64,000 nucleotides of DNA from Nemopilema nomurai. Taxonomy: Eukaryota; Cnidaria; Scyphozoa; Rhizostomeae; Rhizostomatidae. The notes beneath the pieces are model-generated. The model worked only from the letters and a program-made list of their open reading frames with translations. It was not told the DNA's origin and searched no databases. The stretch spans positions 558,001 to 622,000 of the forward strand of contig ML133437.1 of NCBI GenBank assembly GCA_003864495.1. Direction: 5' to 3'. Shown here piece after piece: positions 13,701 through 25,968 of the stretch. The position numbers and the translations under genes are program-made. Numbering within the stretch: the first letter of the stretch is position 1; every line of letters begins with the position of its first letter.

Positions 13701-13794
13701 CCAACTGAATAGCCCTTGGATCAAGAAAGCAAGCAGCTATCGGCATTTATCGGAGGCCCTGAAAAGACGGGAAGATAGTTCAGGCAGAAGCTAG
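4790..13794 (+). CDS. PHKG: Phosphorylase kinase gamma catalytic subunit, complete 12-exon gene
   Basis: Coding exons: 4790-4869, 5899-6074, 6339-6393, 6755-6820, 7280-7352, 7561-7651, 7859-7949, 8492-8521, 8915-9038, 10881-10964, 12556-12588, 13435-13794. All junctions are GT-AG and phase-consistent; the total is 1263 nt, 420 residues, against ~390-420 for PHKG1/2. The kinase domain shows the glycine loop (GSGLSSVV, residues 26-33), ATP lysine K48 in YAVKIID, catalytic HRDLKPEN (D148), DFG at 166-168, LAPE at 189-192 and EVDMW. KEFCGT keeps the glutamate (E181) that replaces activation-loop phosphorylation in PhK, so constitutive activity once freed from other subunits is expected. The last two exons encode the calmodulin-binding tail (TPRPKTTRRFK, PVTKETVVNDPYG, HWVKRW, QNRAALFQNT). 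The protein phosphorylates glycogen phosphorylase as the catalytic subunit of the PhK complex. It is more similar to PHKG than to CaMK or PSK paralogues; PHKG1 versus PHKG2 is not resolved. Confidence 0.96.
6795..6902 (+). repeat. 57-bp-period tandem duplication of a PHKG exon 3' end plus splice donor
   Basis: Bases 6795-6845 recur as 6852-6902 without any mismatch I could find. The copied unit spans the last 26 bases of PHKG exon 4, its GTATTT donor and 25 bases of intron. The period, 57 bp, is a multiple of three, and reading through from the first donor to the second meets no stop codon. The second copy therefore supplies an alternative donor after 6877 that would add 19 residues between kinase subdomains V and VI. 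The first donor gives the family-standard length. Confidence 0.9.
9931..10003 (+). repeat. TTTG-rich microsatellite
   Basis: An imperfect run of TTTG/TGTT units within the large PHKG intron between exons at 9038 and 10881. Simple sequence, no function inferred. Confidence 0.7.
11706..11713 (+). promoter_or_regulatory. Candidate internal TATA box in PHKG intron
   Basis: TATATAAG lies ~350 bp before the open exon-like segment at 12062. With start at the usual 25-35 bases downstream, a transcript would have a ~320-base 5' UTR that contains earlier ATGs in other frames. Support is only the motif and its position ahead of a phase-compatible exon. Confidence 0.2.
12062..12175 (+). CDS. Candidate alternative first exon of PHKG
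   Basis: ATG at 12062 opens 38 codons (MLIESKKELSV at the start, LRPPPKPVTDEPVK at the end) followed directly by a GTAGAC donor in phase 0, the phase needed to join PHKG exon 11 at 12556. The segment is G+C-richer than the surrounding intron. An in-frame TAG and a purine-rich tract precede the ATG, so it does not look like an internal exon with a splice acceptor. If real, the product would carry only the C-terminal regulatory tail (about 168 residues) with no kinase domain. It could also be a chance ORF; the alternative start context is weak and I know of no family precedent. Confidence 0.3.
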
Positions 13795-13910
13795 GAATAG
13801 CATGTAAATCCCACAACGTAGAAGTTCGCTCGTCTTACTGGATCACCCAGAAGCCAGGTACAGAACTTTTTTTAGACTCTAGAAGGCCGAATTCTTATCC
13901 AAGCCAGCAG

Positions 13911-13916
13911 AATAAA
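13911..13916 (+). terminator. PHKG polyadenylation signal candidate
   Basis: A canonical AATAAA 117 bp after the PHKG stop codon, in a sensible position for the main cleavage site. Confidence 0.6.
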
Positions 13917-15083
13917 TGGAATTTCACTCTAGACTTTGCCCAGATACCAGAGTTACTTATTTATATGGTTTAGTCACTGTGAAACGAAATCGTACTATTA
14001 GAATGCATAGGCCTCTCTCGATGAGGATGTTTACATTTCGGTCAATCATAAGTTAAGTTAGCAACATCTTTTGCTAGTTAGGCATGCAGCCAGGCTTGTA
14101 AGGGAGGCTAAATGAAGTTGCGTAGGTCGTATATCGAGAATGGGTTTATGTTCTCACCTAATAATCATTTTCGTAAAGACCAAAAATTGAACTTCCGCTT
14201 TCTATCTTATAGTAGTTACGTCCAGTTTGTGCTTTTAAGTAGATCGGTGTATATTTATTTAAGTTCGTATAGTTTTCAGTTATATATTTCTCCTTGTGTG
14301 TTGTATTGTTCGTCTCGATATACCCAGCATCAAGACCCAGTTAAACATAAGTATCGTTATAGACAGCTGTACTGTATAATACGTAGCGACAGTCATATTA
14401 GATACAACAACAAAGAGACGTTCTGCCCGCCTCGAAACCAGCACACCTTGAAATACCTAAGCGATGCCGCTGGAGTTTGTGCAGGATAGAGTTTATGGAA
14501 GATTTCTGTAGGTAGTGCCTTATGTTCCTTTTTCTGACTAAAGATAAAGAATTATCGATCATTCTTCAAATTGATAGCAAAGTGTCTTTATTCATTGGAA
14601 GTTTGTCTCAAAAGCTTGAAGACAGGCCTACTACCCTAGAAAGAAGCTGCGATCAGAAAGAACTATGAATTTGTGGCTATCTGCTGAATGAAGATTTCGT
14701 TTGCAATGTGACTGTGTAGCTGCAGATGCTATTTGCGTATATACCACCCTACCACCCTAGCCTTCCTCATCCCGACTGCTCCGGTTAAACTTCATTATAA
14801 AGTAGCATTAGTTTCGTTCTTTGGTCGTCAAACGAGACCGACCACTTATGTGAGCTGACGATTCATCTAAGGTACTACGTGTTTTCATTGACGATTCATC
14901 TAAGGTACTACCTAGACATTTAGCAAATGATGTTTAGTAGAAATGACCTGAATATTTAGCAGTTGATTATTTTGTTCTTCAAATCTCACCGATGCGGTAC
15001 TGCCAAGCTCTACAACAAAGATCAATATAATCTTAGATCCAATGGAATATTCACAGCAATATGATTAGAGGAAAATAAGAACA
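13917..15083. other. Spacer between PHKG and the satellite array
   Basis: No gene recognised. It contains a 125-codon ORF on the plus strand (14112-14489), rich in Ser/Tyr and without family resemblance, which I treat as chance. A 22-base direct repeat (TGACGATTCATCTAAGGTAC and on) occurs twice near 14856-14910. The last ~100 bases grade into diverged satellite sequence. Confidence 0.5.
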
Positions 15084-18000
15084 ATGTTTCTAAAGTTATG
15101 ATGCTTTAAAGACATCTTTCTGAGACACCTCAATCACTAAGGCAACAAGTATTGTTTTGGGAGTGTCTTAGTGGTGATAACACGAGAATCAGAGCAGTAT
15201 TTCAAAAGTTATGAAGCTTTAAAGACATCCTTCTGACACGCCTCAATCACCAAGGCTATAGCCTTGCCAAAAGGGTCATTTTTGACCCAAAAATAGATTT
15301 TGCAAATATGCGGATACTGAAAGAGTAATGTTTTGGGAGTGTTTTAGTGGTGATAACACGAGAATCAGAGCAGTATTTCAAAAGTTATGAAGCTTTAAAG
15401 ACATCCTTCTGACACGCCACAATTACCAAGGCTATATCCTTGCCAAAAGGGTCATTTTTGACCCAAAAATAGATTTTGCAACTATGACATATATTGAAAG
15501 AATAATGTTTTGGGAGTGTTTTAGTGGTGGAAACACGAGAATCAGAGCAGTATTTCAAAAGTTATGAAGCTTTAAAGACATCCTTTTGACACGCCTCAAT
15601 CACCAAGGCTATAGCCTTGCCAAAAGGGTCATTTTTGACCCAAAATAAGATTTTGCAAATATGACATATATTGAGAGAGTAATGTTTTGGGAGTGTTTTA
15701 GTGGTGATAACACGAGAATCAGAGCAGCATTTCAAAAGTTATGAAGCTATAAAGACATCCTTCTGACACGCCACAATCACCAAGGCTATAGCCTTGCCAA
15801 AAGGGTCATTTTTGACTCAAAAATAGATTTTGCAAATATGCGGATATTGAAAGAGTAATGTTTTGGGAGTGTTTTAGTGGTGATAACACGAGAATCAGAG
15901 CAGTATTTCAAAAGTTATGAAGCTTTAAAGACATCCTTCTGACACGCCTCAATCACCAAGGCTATAGCCTTGCCAAAAGGGTCATTTTTGACCCAAAAGA
16001 TTTTGCAAATATGACATATATGAAAGAGTATTGCTTTGGAAGTGTTTTAGTGGTAGAAACACGAGAATCAGAGCAGTATTTCAAAAGTTATGAAGCTTTA
16101 AAGACATCCTTTTGACACGCCTCAATCACCAAGGCTATAGCCTTGCCAAAAGGGTCATTTTTGACCCAAAATAAGATTTTGCAAATATGACATATATTGA
16201 GAGAGTAATGTTTTGGGAGTGTTTTAGTGGTGATAACACGAGAATCAGAGCAGTATTTCAAAAGTTATGAAGCTTTAAAGACATCCTTCTGACACGCCTC
16301 AATCACCAAGGCTATAGCTTGCCAAAAGGGTCATTTTTGACCCAAAAATAGATTTTGCAAATAGACATATAAAAGAGTATTGCTTTGGAAGTGTTTTAGT
16401 GGTAGAAACACGAGAATCAGAGCTGTATTTCAAAAGTTATGAAGCTTTAAAGACATCCTTCTGACACGCCACAATCACCAAGGCTATAGCCTTGCCAAAA
16501 GGGTCATTTTTGACCCAAAAATAGATTTTGCAAATATGACATATAATGAAAGAGTATTGCTTTGGAAGTGTTTTAGTGGTAGAAACACGAGAATCAGAGC
16601 AGTATTTCAAAAGTTATGAAGCTTTAAAGACATCCTTTTGACACGCCTCAATCACCAAGGCTATAGCCTTGCCAAAAGGGTCATTTTTGACCCAAAATAA
16701 GATTTTGCAAATATGACATATATTGAGAGAGTAATGTTTTGGGAGTGTTTTAGTGGTGATAACACGAGAATCAGAGCAGTATTTCAAAAGTTATGAAGCT
16801 TTAAAGACATCCTTCTGACACGCCTCAATCACCAAGGCTATAGCCTTGCCAAAAGGGTCATTTTTGACCCAAAAATAGATTTTGCAAATATGACATATAT
16901 GAAAGAGTATGTTTGGAAGTGTTTTAGTGGTAGAAACACGAGAATCAGAGCTGTATTTCAAAAGTTATGAAGCTTTAAAGACATCCTTCTGACACGCCAC
17001 AATCACCAAGGCTATAGCCTTGCCAAAAGGGTCATTTTTGACCCAAAAATAGATTTTGCAAATATGACATATATTGAAAGAGTAATGTTTTGGAAGTGTT
17101 TTAGTGGTGGAAACACGAGAATCAGAGCAGTATTTCAAAAGTTATGAAGCTTTAAAGACATCCTTCTGACACGCCACAATCACCAAGGCTATAGCCTTGC
17201 CAAAAGGGTCATTTTTGACCCAAAAATAGATTTTGCAAATATGACATAATTGAAAGAGTAATGTTTTGGAGTGTTTTAGTGGTGGAAACACGAGAATCAG
17301 AGCAGTATTTCAAAAGTTATGAAGCTTTAAAGACATCCTTCTGACACGCCACAATCACCAAGGCTATAGCCTTGCCAAAAGGGTCATTTTTGACCCAAAA
17401 ATAGATTTTGCAAATATGACATATATTGAAAGAGTAATGTTTTGGGAGTGTTTAGTGGTGAAACACGAGAATCAGAGCAGTATTTCAAAAGTTATGAAGC
17501 TTTAAAGACATCCTTCTGACACGCCACAATCACCAAGGCTATAGCCTTGCCAAAAGGGTCATTTTTGACCCAAAAATAGATTTTGCAAATATGACATATA
17601 TTGAAAGAGTAATGTTTTGGGAGTGTTTTAGTGGTGAAACACGAGAATCAGAGCAGTATTTCAAAAGTTATGAAGCTTTAAAGACATCCTTCTGACACGC
17701 CACAATCACCAAGGCTATAGCCTTGCCAAAAGGGTCATTTTTGACCCAAAAATAGATTTTGCAAATATGACATATATTGAAAGAGTAATGTTTTGGGAGT
17801 GTTTTAGTGGTGAAACACGAGAATCAGAGCAGTATTTCAAAAGTTATGAAGCTTTAAAGACATCCTTCTACACGCCACAATCACCAAGGCTATAGCCTTG
17901 CCAAAAGGGTCATTTTTGACCCAAAAATAGATTTTGCAAATATGACATATATTGAAAGAGTAATGTTTTGGGAGTGTTTTAGTGGTGGAAACACGAGAAT

Positions 18001-21000
18001 CAGAGCAGTATTTCAAAAGTTATGAAGCTTTAAAGACATCCTTCTGACACGCCACATCACCTATAGCCTTGCCAAAAAAAGGGTCATTTTTGACCCAAAA
18101 ATAGATTTTGCAAATATGACATATATTGAAAGAGTAATGTTTTGGGAGTGTTTTAGTGGTGGAAACACGAGAATCAGAGCAGTATTTCAAAAGTGAAGCT
18201 TTAAAGACATCCTTCTGACACGCCACAATCACCAAGGCTATAGCCTTGCCAAAAGGGTCATTTTTGACCCAAAAATAGATTTTGCAAATATGACATATAT
18301 TGAAAGAGTAATGTTTTGGGAGTGTTTTAGTGGTGGAAACACGAGAATCAGAGCAGTATTTCAAAAGTTATGAAGCTTTAAAGACATCCTTCTGACACGC
18401 CACAATCACCAAGGCTATAGCCTTGCCAAAAGGGTCATTTTTGACCCAAAAAAGATTTTGCAAATATGACATATATTGAAAGAGTAATGTTTTGGGAGTG
18501 TTTTAGTGGTGGAAACACGAGAATCAGAGCAGTATTTCAAAAGTTATGAAGCTTTAAAGACATCCTTCTGACACGCCACAATCACCAAGGCTATAGCCTT
18601 GCCAAAAGGGTCATTTTTGACCCAAAAATAGATTTTGCAAATATGACATATATTGAAAGAGTAATGTTTTGGGAGTGTTTTAGTGGTAGAACACGAGAAT
18701 CAGAGCAGTATTTCAAAAGTTATGAAGCTTTAAAGACATCCTTCTGACACGCACAATCACCAAGGCTATAGCCTTGCCAAAAGGGTCATTTTTGACCCAA
18801 AAATAGATTTTGCAAATATGACATATATTGAAAGAGTAATGTTTTGGAGTGTTTTAGTGGTGAAACACGAGAATCAGAGCAGTATTTCAAAAGTTATGAA
18901 GCTTTAAAGACATCCTTCTGACACGCCACAATCACCAAGGCTATAGCCTTGCCAAAAGGGTCATTTTTGACCCAAAAATAGATTTTGCAAATATGACATA
19001 TATTGAAAGAGTAATGTTTTGGAGTGTTTTAGTGGTGGAAACACGAGAATCAGAGCAGTATTTCAAAAGTTATGAAGCTTTAAAGACATCCTTCTGACAC
19101 GCCACAATCACCAAGGCTATAGCCTTGCCAAAAGGGTCATTTTTGACCCAAAATAGATTTTGCAAATATGACATATATTGAAAGAGTAATGTTTTGGGAG
19201 TGTTTTAGTGGTGAAACACGAGAATCAGAGCAGTATTTCAAAAGTTATGAAGCTTTAAAGACATCCTTCTGACACGCCACAATCACCAAGGCTATAGCCT
19301 TGCCAAAAGGGTCATTTTTGACCCAAAAATAGATTTTGCAAATATGACATATATTGAAAGAGTAATGTTTTGGGAGTGTTTTAGTGGTGGAAACACGAGA
19401 ATCAGAGCAGTATTTCAAAAGTTATGAAGCTTTAAAGACATCCTTCTGAACGCCACAATCACCAAGGCTATAGCCTTGCCAAAAGGGTCATTTTTGACCC
19501 AAAAATAGATTTTGCAAATATGACATATATTGAAAGAGTAATGTTTTGGGAGTGTTTTAGTGGTGGAAACACGAGAATCAGAGCAGTATTTCAAAAGTTA
19601 TGAAGCTTTAAAGACATCCTTCTACACGCCACAATCACCAAGGCTATAGCCTTGCCAAAAGGGTCATTTTTGACCCAAAAATAGATTTTGCAAATATGAC
19701 ATATATTGAAAGAGTAATGTTTTGGAGTGTTTTAGTGGTGGAAACACGAGAATCAGAGCAGTATTTCAAAAGTTATGAAGCTTTAAAGACATCCTACTGA
19801 CCCACAATCACCAAGGCTATAGCCTTGCCAAAAGGGTCATTTTTGACCCAAAATAGATTTTGCAAATATGACATATATTGAAAGAGTAATGTTTTGGAGT
19901 GTTTTAGTGGTGGAAACACGAGAATCAGAGCAGTATTTCAAAAGTTATGAAGCTTTAAAGACATCCTACAACGCCACAATCACCAAGGCTATAGCCTTGC
20001 CAAAAGGGTCATTTTTGACCCAAAAATAGATTTTGCAAATATGACATATATTGAAAGAGTAATGTTTTGGAGTGTTTTAGTGGTGGAAACACGAGAATCA
20101 GAGCAGTATTTCAAAAGTTATGAAGCTTTAAAGACATCCTTCTGACACGCCACAATCACCAAGGCTATAGCCTTGCCAAAAGGGTCATTTTTGACCCAAA
20201 AATAGATTTTGCAAATATGACATATATTGAAAGAGTAATGTTTTGGGAGTGTTTTAGTGGTGGAAACACGAGAATCAGAGCAGTATTTCAAAAGTTATGA
20301 AGCTTTAAAGACATCCTACACGCCACAATCACCAAGGCTATAGCCTTGCCAAAAGGGTCATTTTTGACCCAAAAATAGATTTTGCAAATATGACATATAT
20401 TGAAAGAGTAATGTTTTGGGAGTGTTTTAGTGGTGGAAACACGAGAATCAGAGCAGTATTTCAAAAGTTATGAAGCTTTAAAGACATCCTACACGCCACA
20501 ATCACCAAGGCTATAGCCTTGCCAAAAGGGTCATTTTTGACCCAAAAATAGATTTTGCAAATATGACATATATTGAAAGAGTAATGTTTTGGGAGTGTTT
20601 TAGTGGTGGAAACACGAGAATCAGAGCAGTATTTCAAAAGTTATGAAGCTTTAAAGACATCCTTCTGACACGCCACAATCACCAAGGCTATAGCCTTGCC
20701 AAAAGGTCATTTTTGACCCAAAAATAGATTTTGCAAATATGACATATATTGAAAGAGTAATGTTTTGGAGTGTTTTAGTGGTGAAACACGAGAATCAGAG
20801 CAGTATTTCAAAAGTTATGAAGCTTTAAAGACATCCTTCTACACGCCACAATCACCAAGGCTATAGCCTTGCCAAAAGGGTCATTTTTGACCCAAAAATA
20901 GATTTTGCAAATATGACATATATTGAAAGAGTAATGTTTTGGGAGTGTTTTAGTGGTGGAAACACGAGAATCAGAGCAGTATTTCAAAAGTTATGAAGCT

Positions 21001-22813
21001 TTAAAGACATCCTTCTGACACGCCACAATCACCAAGGCTATAGCCTTGCCAAAAGGGTCATTTTTGACCCAAAAAAAGATTTTGCAAATATGACATATAT
21101 TGAAAGAGTAATGTTTTGGAAGTGTTTTAGTGGTGGAAACACGAGAATCAGAGCAGTATTTCAAAAGTTATGAAGCTTTAAAGACATCCTACTAACACGC
21201 CACAATCACCAAGGCTATAGCCTTGCCAAAAGGGTCATTTTTGACCCAAAAATAGATTTTCAAATATGACATATATTGAAAGAGTAATGTTTTGGGAGTG
21301 TTTTAGTGGTGGAAACACGAGAATCAGAGCAGTATTTCAAAAGTTATGAAGCTTTAAAGACATCCTACTAACACGCCACAATCACCAAGGCTATAGCCTT
21401 GCCAAAAGGGTCATTTTTGACCCAAAAATAGATTTTGCAAATATGACATATATTGAAAGAGTAATGTTTTGGGAGTGTTTTAGTGGTGGAAACACGAGAA
21501 TCAGAGCAGTATTTCAAAAGTTATGAAGCTTTAAAGACATCCTACACGCCACAATCACCAAGGCTATAGCCTTGCCAAAAGGGTCATTTTTGACCCAAAA
21601 ATAGATTTTGCAAATATGACATATATTGAAAGAGTAATGTTTTGGGAGTTATTTAGTGGTGGAAACACGAGAATCAGAGCAGTATTTCAAAAGTTATGAA
21701 GCTTTAAAGACATCCTTCTGACACGCCACAATCACCAAGGCTATAGCCTTGCCAAAAGGGTCATTTTTGACCCAAAAATAGATTTGGCAAATATGACATA
21801 TATTGAAAGAGTAATGTTTTGGGAGTTATTTAGTGGTGGAAAAACGAGAATCAGAGCAGTATTTCAAAAGTTATGAAGCTTTAAAGACATCCTACTAACA
21901 CGCCACAATCACCAAGGCTATAGCCTTGCCAAAAGGGTCATTTTTGACCCAAAAATAGATTTTGCAAGTATGACATATATTGAAAGAGTAATGTTTTAGG
22001 AGTGTTTTAGTGGTGGAAACACGAGAATCAGAGCAGTATTTCAAAAGTTATGAAGCTTTAAAGACATCCTTCTGACACGCCACAATCTCTAAGGCTATAG
22101 CCTTGCCAAAAGAGTCATTTTTGACCCAAAAATAGATTTTGCAAATATGACATATATTGAAAGAGTATTGTTTTGGAAGTGTTTTAGTGGTGGAAACACG
22201 AGAATCAGAGCAGTATTTCAAAAGTTATCAAGCTTTAAAGGCATCCTTCTCACACGCCACAATCACCAAGGCTATAGCCTTGCCAAAAGGGTCATTTTTG
22301 ACCCAAAAATAGATTTTGCAAATATGACATATATTGAAAGAGTAATGTTTTGGAAGTGTTTTAGTGAAGATAACACGAGAATCAGAGCAGTATTTCAAAA
22401 GTTATGAAGCTTTAAAGACATCCTACTAACACGCCACAATCACCAAGGCTATAGCCTTGCCAAAAAGGTCGTTTTTAACCCAAAAACAGATTTTGCAAAT
22501 AAGACTGATATTGAAAGAGTATTGTTTTGGAAGTGTTTTAGTGGTGGTAACACGGGAATCAGAACAGTATTTCAAGAGTTATGAATCTTTGAAGACATCC
22601 TTCTGACACGCCACAATCACCAAGGCTATAGCCTTGCCAAAAGGGTCATTTTTGACCGAAAAATAGATTTTGCAAAAAAGACTTATATTGAAAGAGTATT
22701 GTTTTGGAAGTGTTTTAGTGGTGGTAACACGAGAATCAGAACGGTATTTCAAGAGTTATGAAGCTTTAAAGACATCCTTCTTACATGCTACAATCACCAA
22801 GGCTATAGCATTG
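15084..22813 (+). repeat. Satellite array, ~175-177 bp monomer, about 44 copies
   Basis: Head-to-tail monomers recur every 175-177 bp (for example the GGGTC core at 17206, 17381, 17556, 17732). Each carries two dyads: a perfect 16-bp palindrome CAAGGCTATAGCCTTG and, shortly after, GGGTCA-TTTT-TGACCC, a 6-bp stem with a 4-base loop. Central copies are almost identical; copies at both ends (15.1-16.7 kb and 22.1-22.8 kb) are more diverged, as expected when unequal exchange homogenises the middle. Central variants are mostly one-base deletions in short runs (GGG to GG, GTGG to GTG) plus shortenings around CCTTCTGACACGCC. Scattered short ORFs on both strands are by-products of the repeat. No coding function. 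Confidence 0.97.
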
Positions 22814-23418
22814 ATTTCATTGAATCTTCCATCTCAAATAGAAACTTTACAATGGTGCTCTCTACATTCAACGCAGAGAGTTATGTAATACAAGTTAAAA
22901 AAAACTGTTTAAGTCAAATAAATACCTTTAATTAATTTCAAAAAAATTAATATAAATGGGGCTTTTATTTGTGTAATTTGCATGCAAGATCGGTCTAGAT
23001 AGGGGCCTGCATATATTCTTGAAATAGCACTAGAGTGCAATCAAGTGTAGTGTATAATGTTGCACATGTTGAACATGTTGCACAAGCTCAGGAATACCAT
23101 GTAATCTACCTAAAAGTTCAGACACTACACAGAAAGCCTTCAACATGTCAATATGAAAGATTTTCTCATAACAATACAGTGCAAGTGAAATCTAGTGAAT
23201 ATTTCAAATAAACTGTGTTTCAGGTTTTCATCACATATAATCTTGTCACATTGAATTGGATGAATCCACTGCACCATGTTAATTGTTGCTTGCCTGCTTA
23301 GGGTGACTTACCAGTTCACCTTGGCCACGATGGGCTTCAGGGCTTGAGTTCTTTCTTCAGAGCTCAACTGCAAACTTCATTAAAGAGTAGCTGAATGCTA
23401 AGAAGAACTTGCTATTGA
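22814..23418. other. 3' flank of the UPF0390-like gene
   Basis: No gene seen. For the minus-strand gene ending at 23419 this is the 3' UTR and downstream flank; a TTTATT at 22964-22969 reads as AATAAA on the minus strand, ~450 bp after the stop, and is the nearest canonical signal I noticed. Confidence 0.4.
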
Positions 23419-24526
23419 TTACTTTTTGCTTCTATCTTTTTGGACAACTTTCAGATTCCCTGTGCCTGCTTTCTCTGCTAATTCTTTTTCCAATGCTTTG
23501 TTGTATTCCTTTTGTAGCGTCTACAAGATACAGAGTAAAGGCATCACTATAAAGGATTTATGGTTGCAAACTAGACAATAAAATGAATGAAATAATCACA
23601 TGACTAATTTTTCTAAATTGTAATTTAGAATTACTTTCTGCCAAAGTAATGAATTGATTCATCAAAAATTGCAAGAAGCCAAACAAACACAAAGGGATCA
23701 TTGGAGCCCACAACATCGAGGTTGCTGATTAACTAATGTAGATGTAGAACTAATACTTCATACACTAGCCTTTAAATAAAAAAGCTTAGAAACAGTGCAG
23801 AGTGCAGAAACCAAACAAAGCCCAACCTCTTTCATTTTTGCCTCTCTTTGCTTTCTCTTTTTCTTTGGTGCAATTTTCATAGCTAAAATTAAGAACATGA
23901 ATATTAATTGGTGATGAATATAAACTGAAAAAGACTAATGTAAATATGAAAGAGAATCCTCGAGTATTTACCTTGAATGTTGATATGCCATGCCATATCA
24001 AAAAATGCAAAAACCCATTTCATTCACTCATCTTCCACGTATAATTTCGCAACCTGGTACAATTATCCATACATTTGGAATCGTGATGTTAACTTTGCAG
24101 TTTAAAAATACGGTAGAATTGGGATCTGCGATGTGACCTGCAAAGCGCTGGCCTGCTTGAAGTAGCACCATTAAAAACTTGATAAATCTGCACGGCATAA
24201 CAGCTTGTGTTTTGCACGGGCCTCCGATTAATAAGCAGAAGAACATTGCAGTCTTCTTTTCAGAACAAGCATAATTTTTGCTGGAAACCTAGAATTCATT
24301 ATCTTGCGCAATTCATTGATTTAACATAATTTTAAAACAACAAACAAGGAAACAATGGCAGGCCTAACAACATTTGAAATGAAGGCTGGTTGACAGTACA
24401 AGAAACGTTCAATGACATACCGCCTTTCTTCAAACGCTGAGTCTGCTTTTGCACCTTGTCTTTGTTCGTTTTAATTATGACATCCTTAGGCTTATTAGCC
24501 GTTAGCTTTCGCCCACCTTGTGGCAT
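23419..24526 (-). CDS. UPF0390 family (C19orf53/LYDG10-like) small basic protein
   Basis: Three minus-strand exons: 24526-24421, 23882-23827 and 23520-23419, together 264 nt (87 residues and TAA). Phases agree at both junctions (1, then 0). The protein begins MPQGGRKLTANKPK, like MAQGQRKFQAHKP of human C19orf53, continues through KKGAMKIAPKKKRKQ to a helical Lys/Glu-rich C-terminus (ALEKELAEKAG). The spacing from IAPKK to the ...KAG/KAS motif equals the human protein. It is very basic and lacks membrane segments; the family (DUF2462) has no established biochemical function. Donor 1 is GTATGT; donor 2 is GTTGGG, a weak but GT-containing site. The sequence just upstream of the ATG is a dispersed repeat, which probably supplies its promoter. 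The upstream in-frame extension begins with GTG and is not used here. Confidence 0.85.
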
Positions 24527-24584
24527 TTTGGATAGATCTTTTTTGCAAACTGCTTGTTTGAGATGGGGTGGTGAAGAGCGCCGT

Positions 24585-25090
24585 AATATAGGGCAGCCGT
24601 AATATAGGGCAGCTCTCCAGCCGTAATATAGGGCAGTCCTGGAAATGGCCTTTTGAAACACAACTCAGCCTTCTTATGACAACCAGCAGATAGAACAGCG
24701 AAGAAAACGGTCAGTCTGCGAAAATTGTGATGTTATTCGACAAATAATCCGAAAACAACTCGAAATCAATTTTGCGATTTGAAAGCTTATTTAGGCCCGC
24801 GGACGCGTTGACTTTTGCAGTGGAAACGAGGCAATCTCCGCGCGTACGACAAAAACATCCGCGCGAGCATTGTAGAGAACTATACTAAGTCTTGAAAAGA
24901 ATTTTATTTCCATCAGGGCCTAAGAGCGGATTCTCCCTCCGCCCCATTATAGGGCAGTGAGTGACGACACCCAGTAAACGCCCTAGAACTCACTCAAATT
25001 TTCAAGAAACGTTCAACTAAGTGTCTGATGTGCATTCTTGAACAAAAACAATGACTGATTCTATGTTTTTGGACTTGGGGGAACGGATTC
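24585..25090 (-). mobile_element. Dispersed CpG-rich repeat, copy A (upstream of UPF0390-like gene)
   Basis: About 500 bp nearly identical, in inverted orientation, to 37716-38243 (copy C), with a shorter relative at 29941-30127 (copy B). Landmarks are GGGGCGGAGGGAGAATCCG, present twice in copy C, a GC-rich centre with GTACGCGCG, and three short repeats of CTGCCCTATATTACGGC at the end nearest the gene. No ORF, no clear terminal inverted repeats or target duplication. Its end lies ~60 bp before the ATG at 24526. Confidence 0.85.
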
Positions 25091-25968
25091 ACTCAAATTA
25101 GGGGGAACAAACTCACACAAATTTGCTACAATTAGTAGAGCAAGTGTGTTATTTTTACACTTGCTAAATTACTTTTACTGTATCTAGTAGCTTTAATTTG
25201 CATGAAACCAGTTGCTTTTTCTTCGTTGTCCTTTAGGGTACTTGGTCGTTTCCTTTTAGTATCTGATAAGGTGTAAATTTTCTTAGTGCAGTTTTTTCAA
25301 GAGCTGCAGCTCAGTTTAGTTCAGTGTCATGTTTGAAATGTTTGTACATGCAAGTAATATATGATTTACAATTCTAACAGAAAACTAAAGTATAAAAATG
25401 ATGAATTAATACGGAAAACTAATACACTATTCAAATATAGAAAAACAGGATATATTGCATGAAAGACATTGCTTAAAAGGAGCTCTCACAATAGATAAAA
25501 TAATTGCCGAGAGAGCCCCCTCTCCCCCTCCAAATCTATGATGATCTGAAATGATTTCGGTCGAATTTGAATTGTTCCAAAATACAATAGAAATCGTGAA
25601 AATATGAAAAGATAGCTTGGGTTTATTGATTGACTGTGCTCAATAAGTAAATCTTCAGTTGCTTTTTGGGGGATGTTCTAGGTTGAGCATTTCATAGTTC
25701 CACGGTAATTCATTCCAAAGTTTGGTACCAAGGTGTTGAATTGACTATTGAGGACTGTTCATACGGGATAAGTCCATAAGTTCAACTCAAGGTGTACCGA
25801 AGAGGAATACATTAAAGGTCAAGCCTAGCAAAATTGCTAGTCAAAGGAATAACGCAGTTCATGTACCTAAAAAGGACAATTTCCGAACCTTTGAGTTGCA
25901 GTATGCCCCGTTGTCTACCTAGTTTCCAACTGTCGTTAGCAACTGGAGGTGCTTTAGTTAACTGAAAC

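Noticed and set aside
14112..14489. 125-codon ORF after PHKG as a separate gene
   Set aside because: Odd Ser/Tyr/His-rich composition, no motif, no splice or polyA support.
18020..18364. 114-codon ORF inside the satellite (and similar ones at 22147 and 22670)
   Set aside because: It is two monomers read in a frame kept open by chance; most monomers have stops in all frames.
15084..22813. CRISPR array
   Set aside because: Repeats are ~175 bp, head to tail with no unique spacers, in a eukaryotic setting: a satellite.
24527..24661. N-terminal extension of the UPF0390-like protein into the repeat
   Set aside because: The in-frame upstream start is GTG, and homologues begin at the MPQGG-type methionine.
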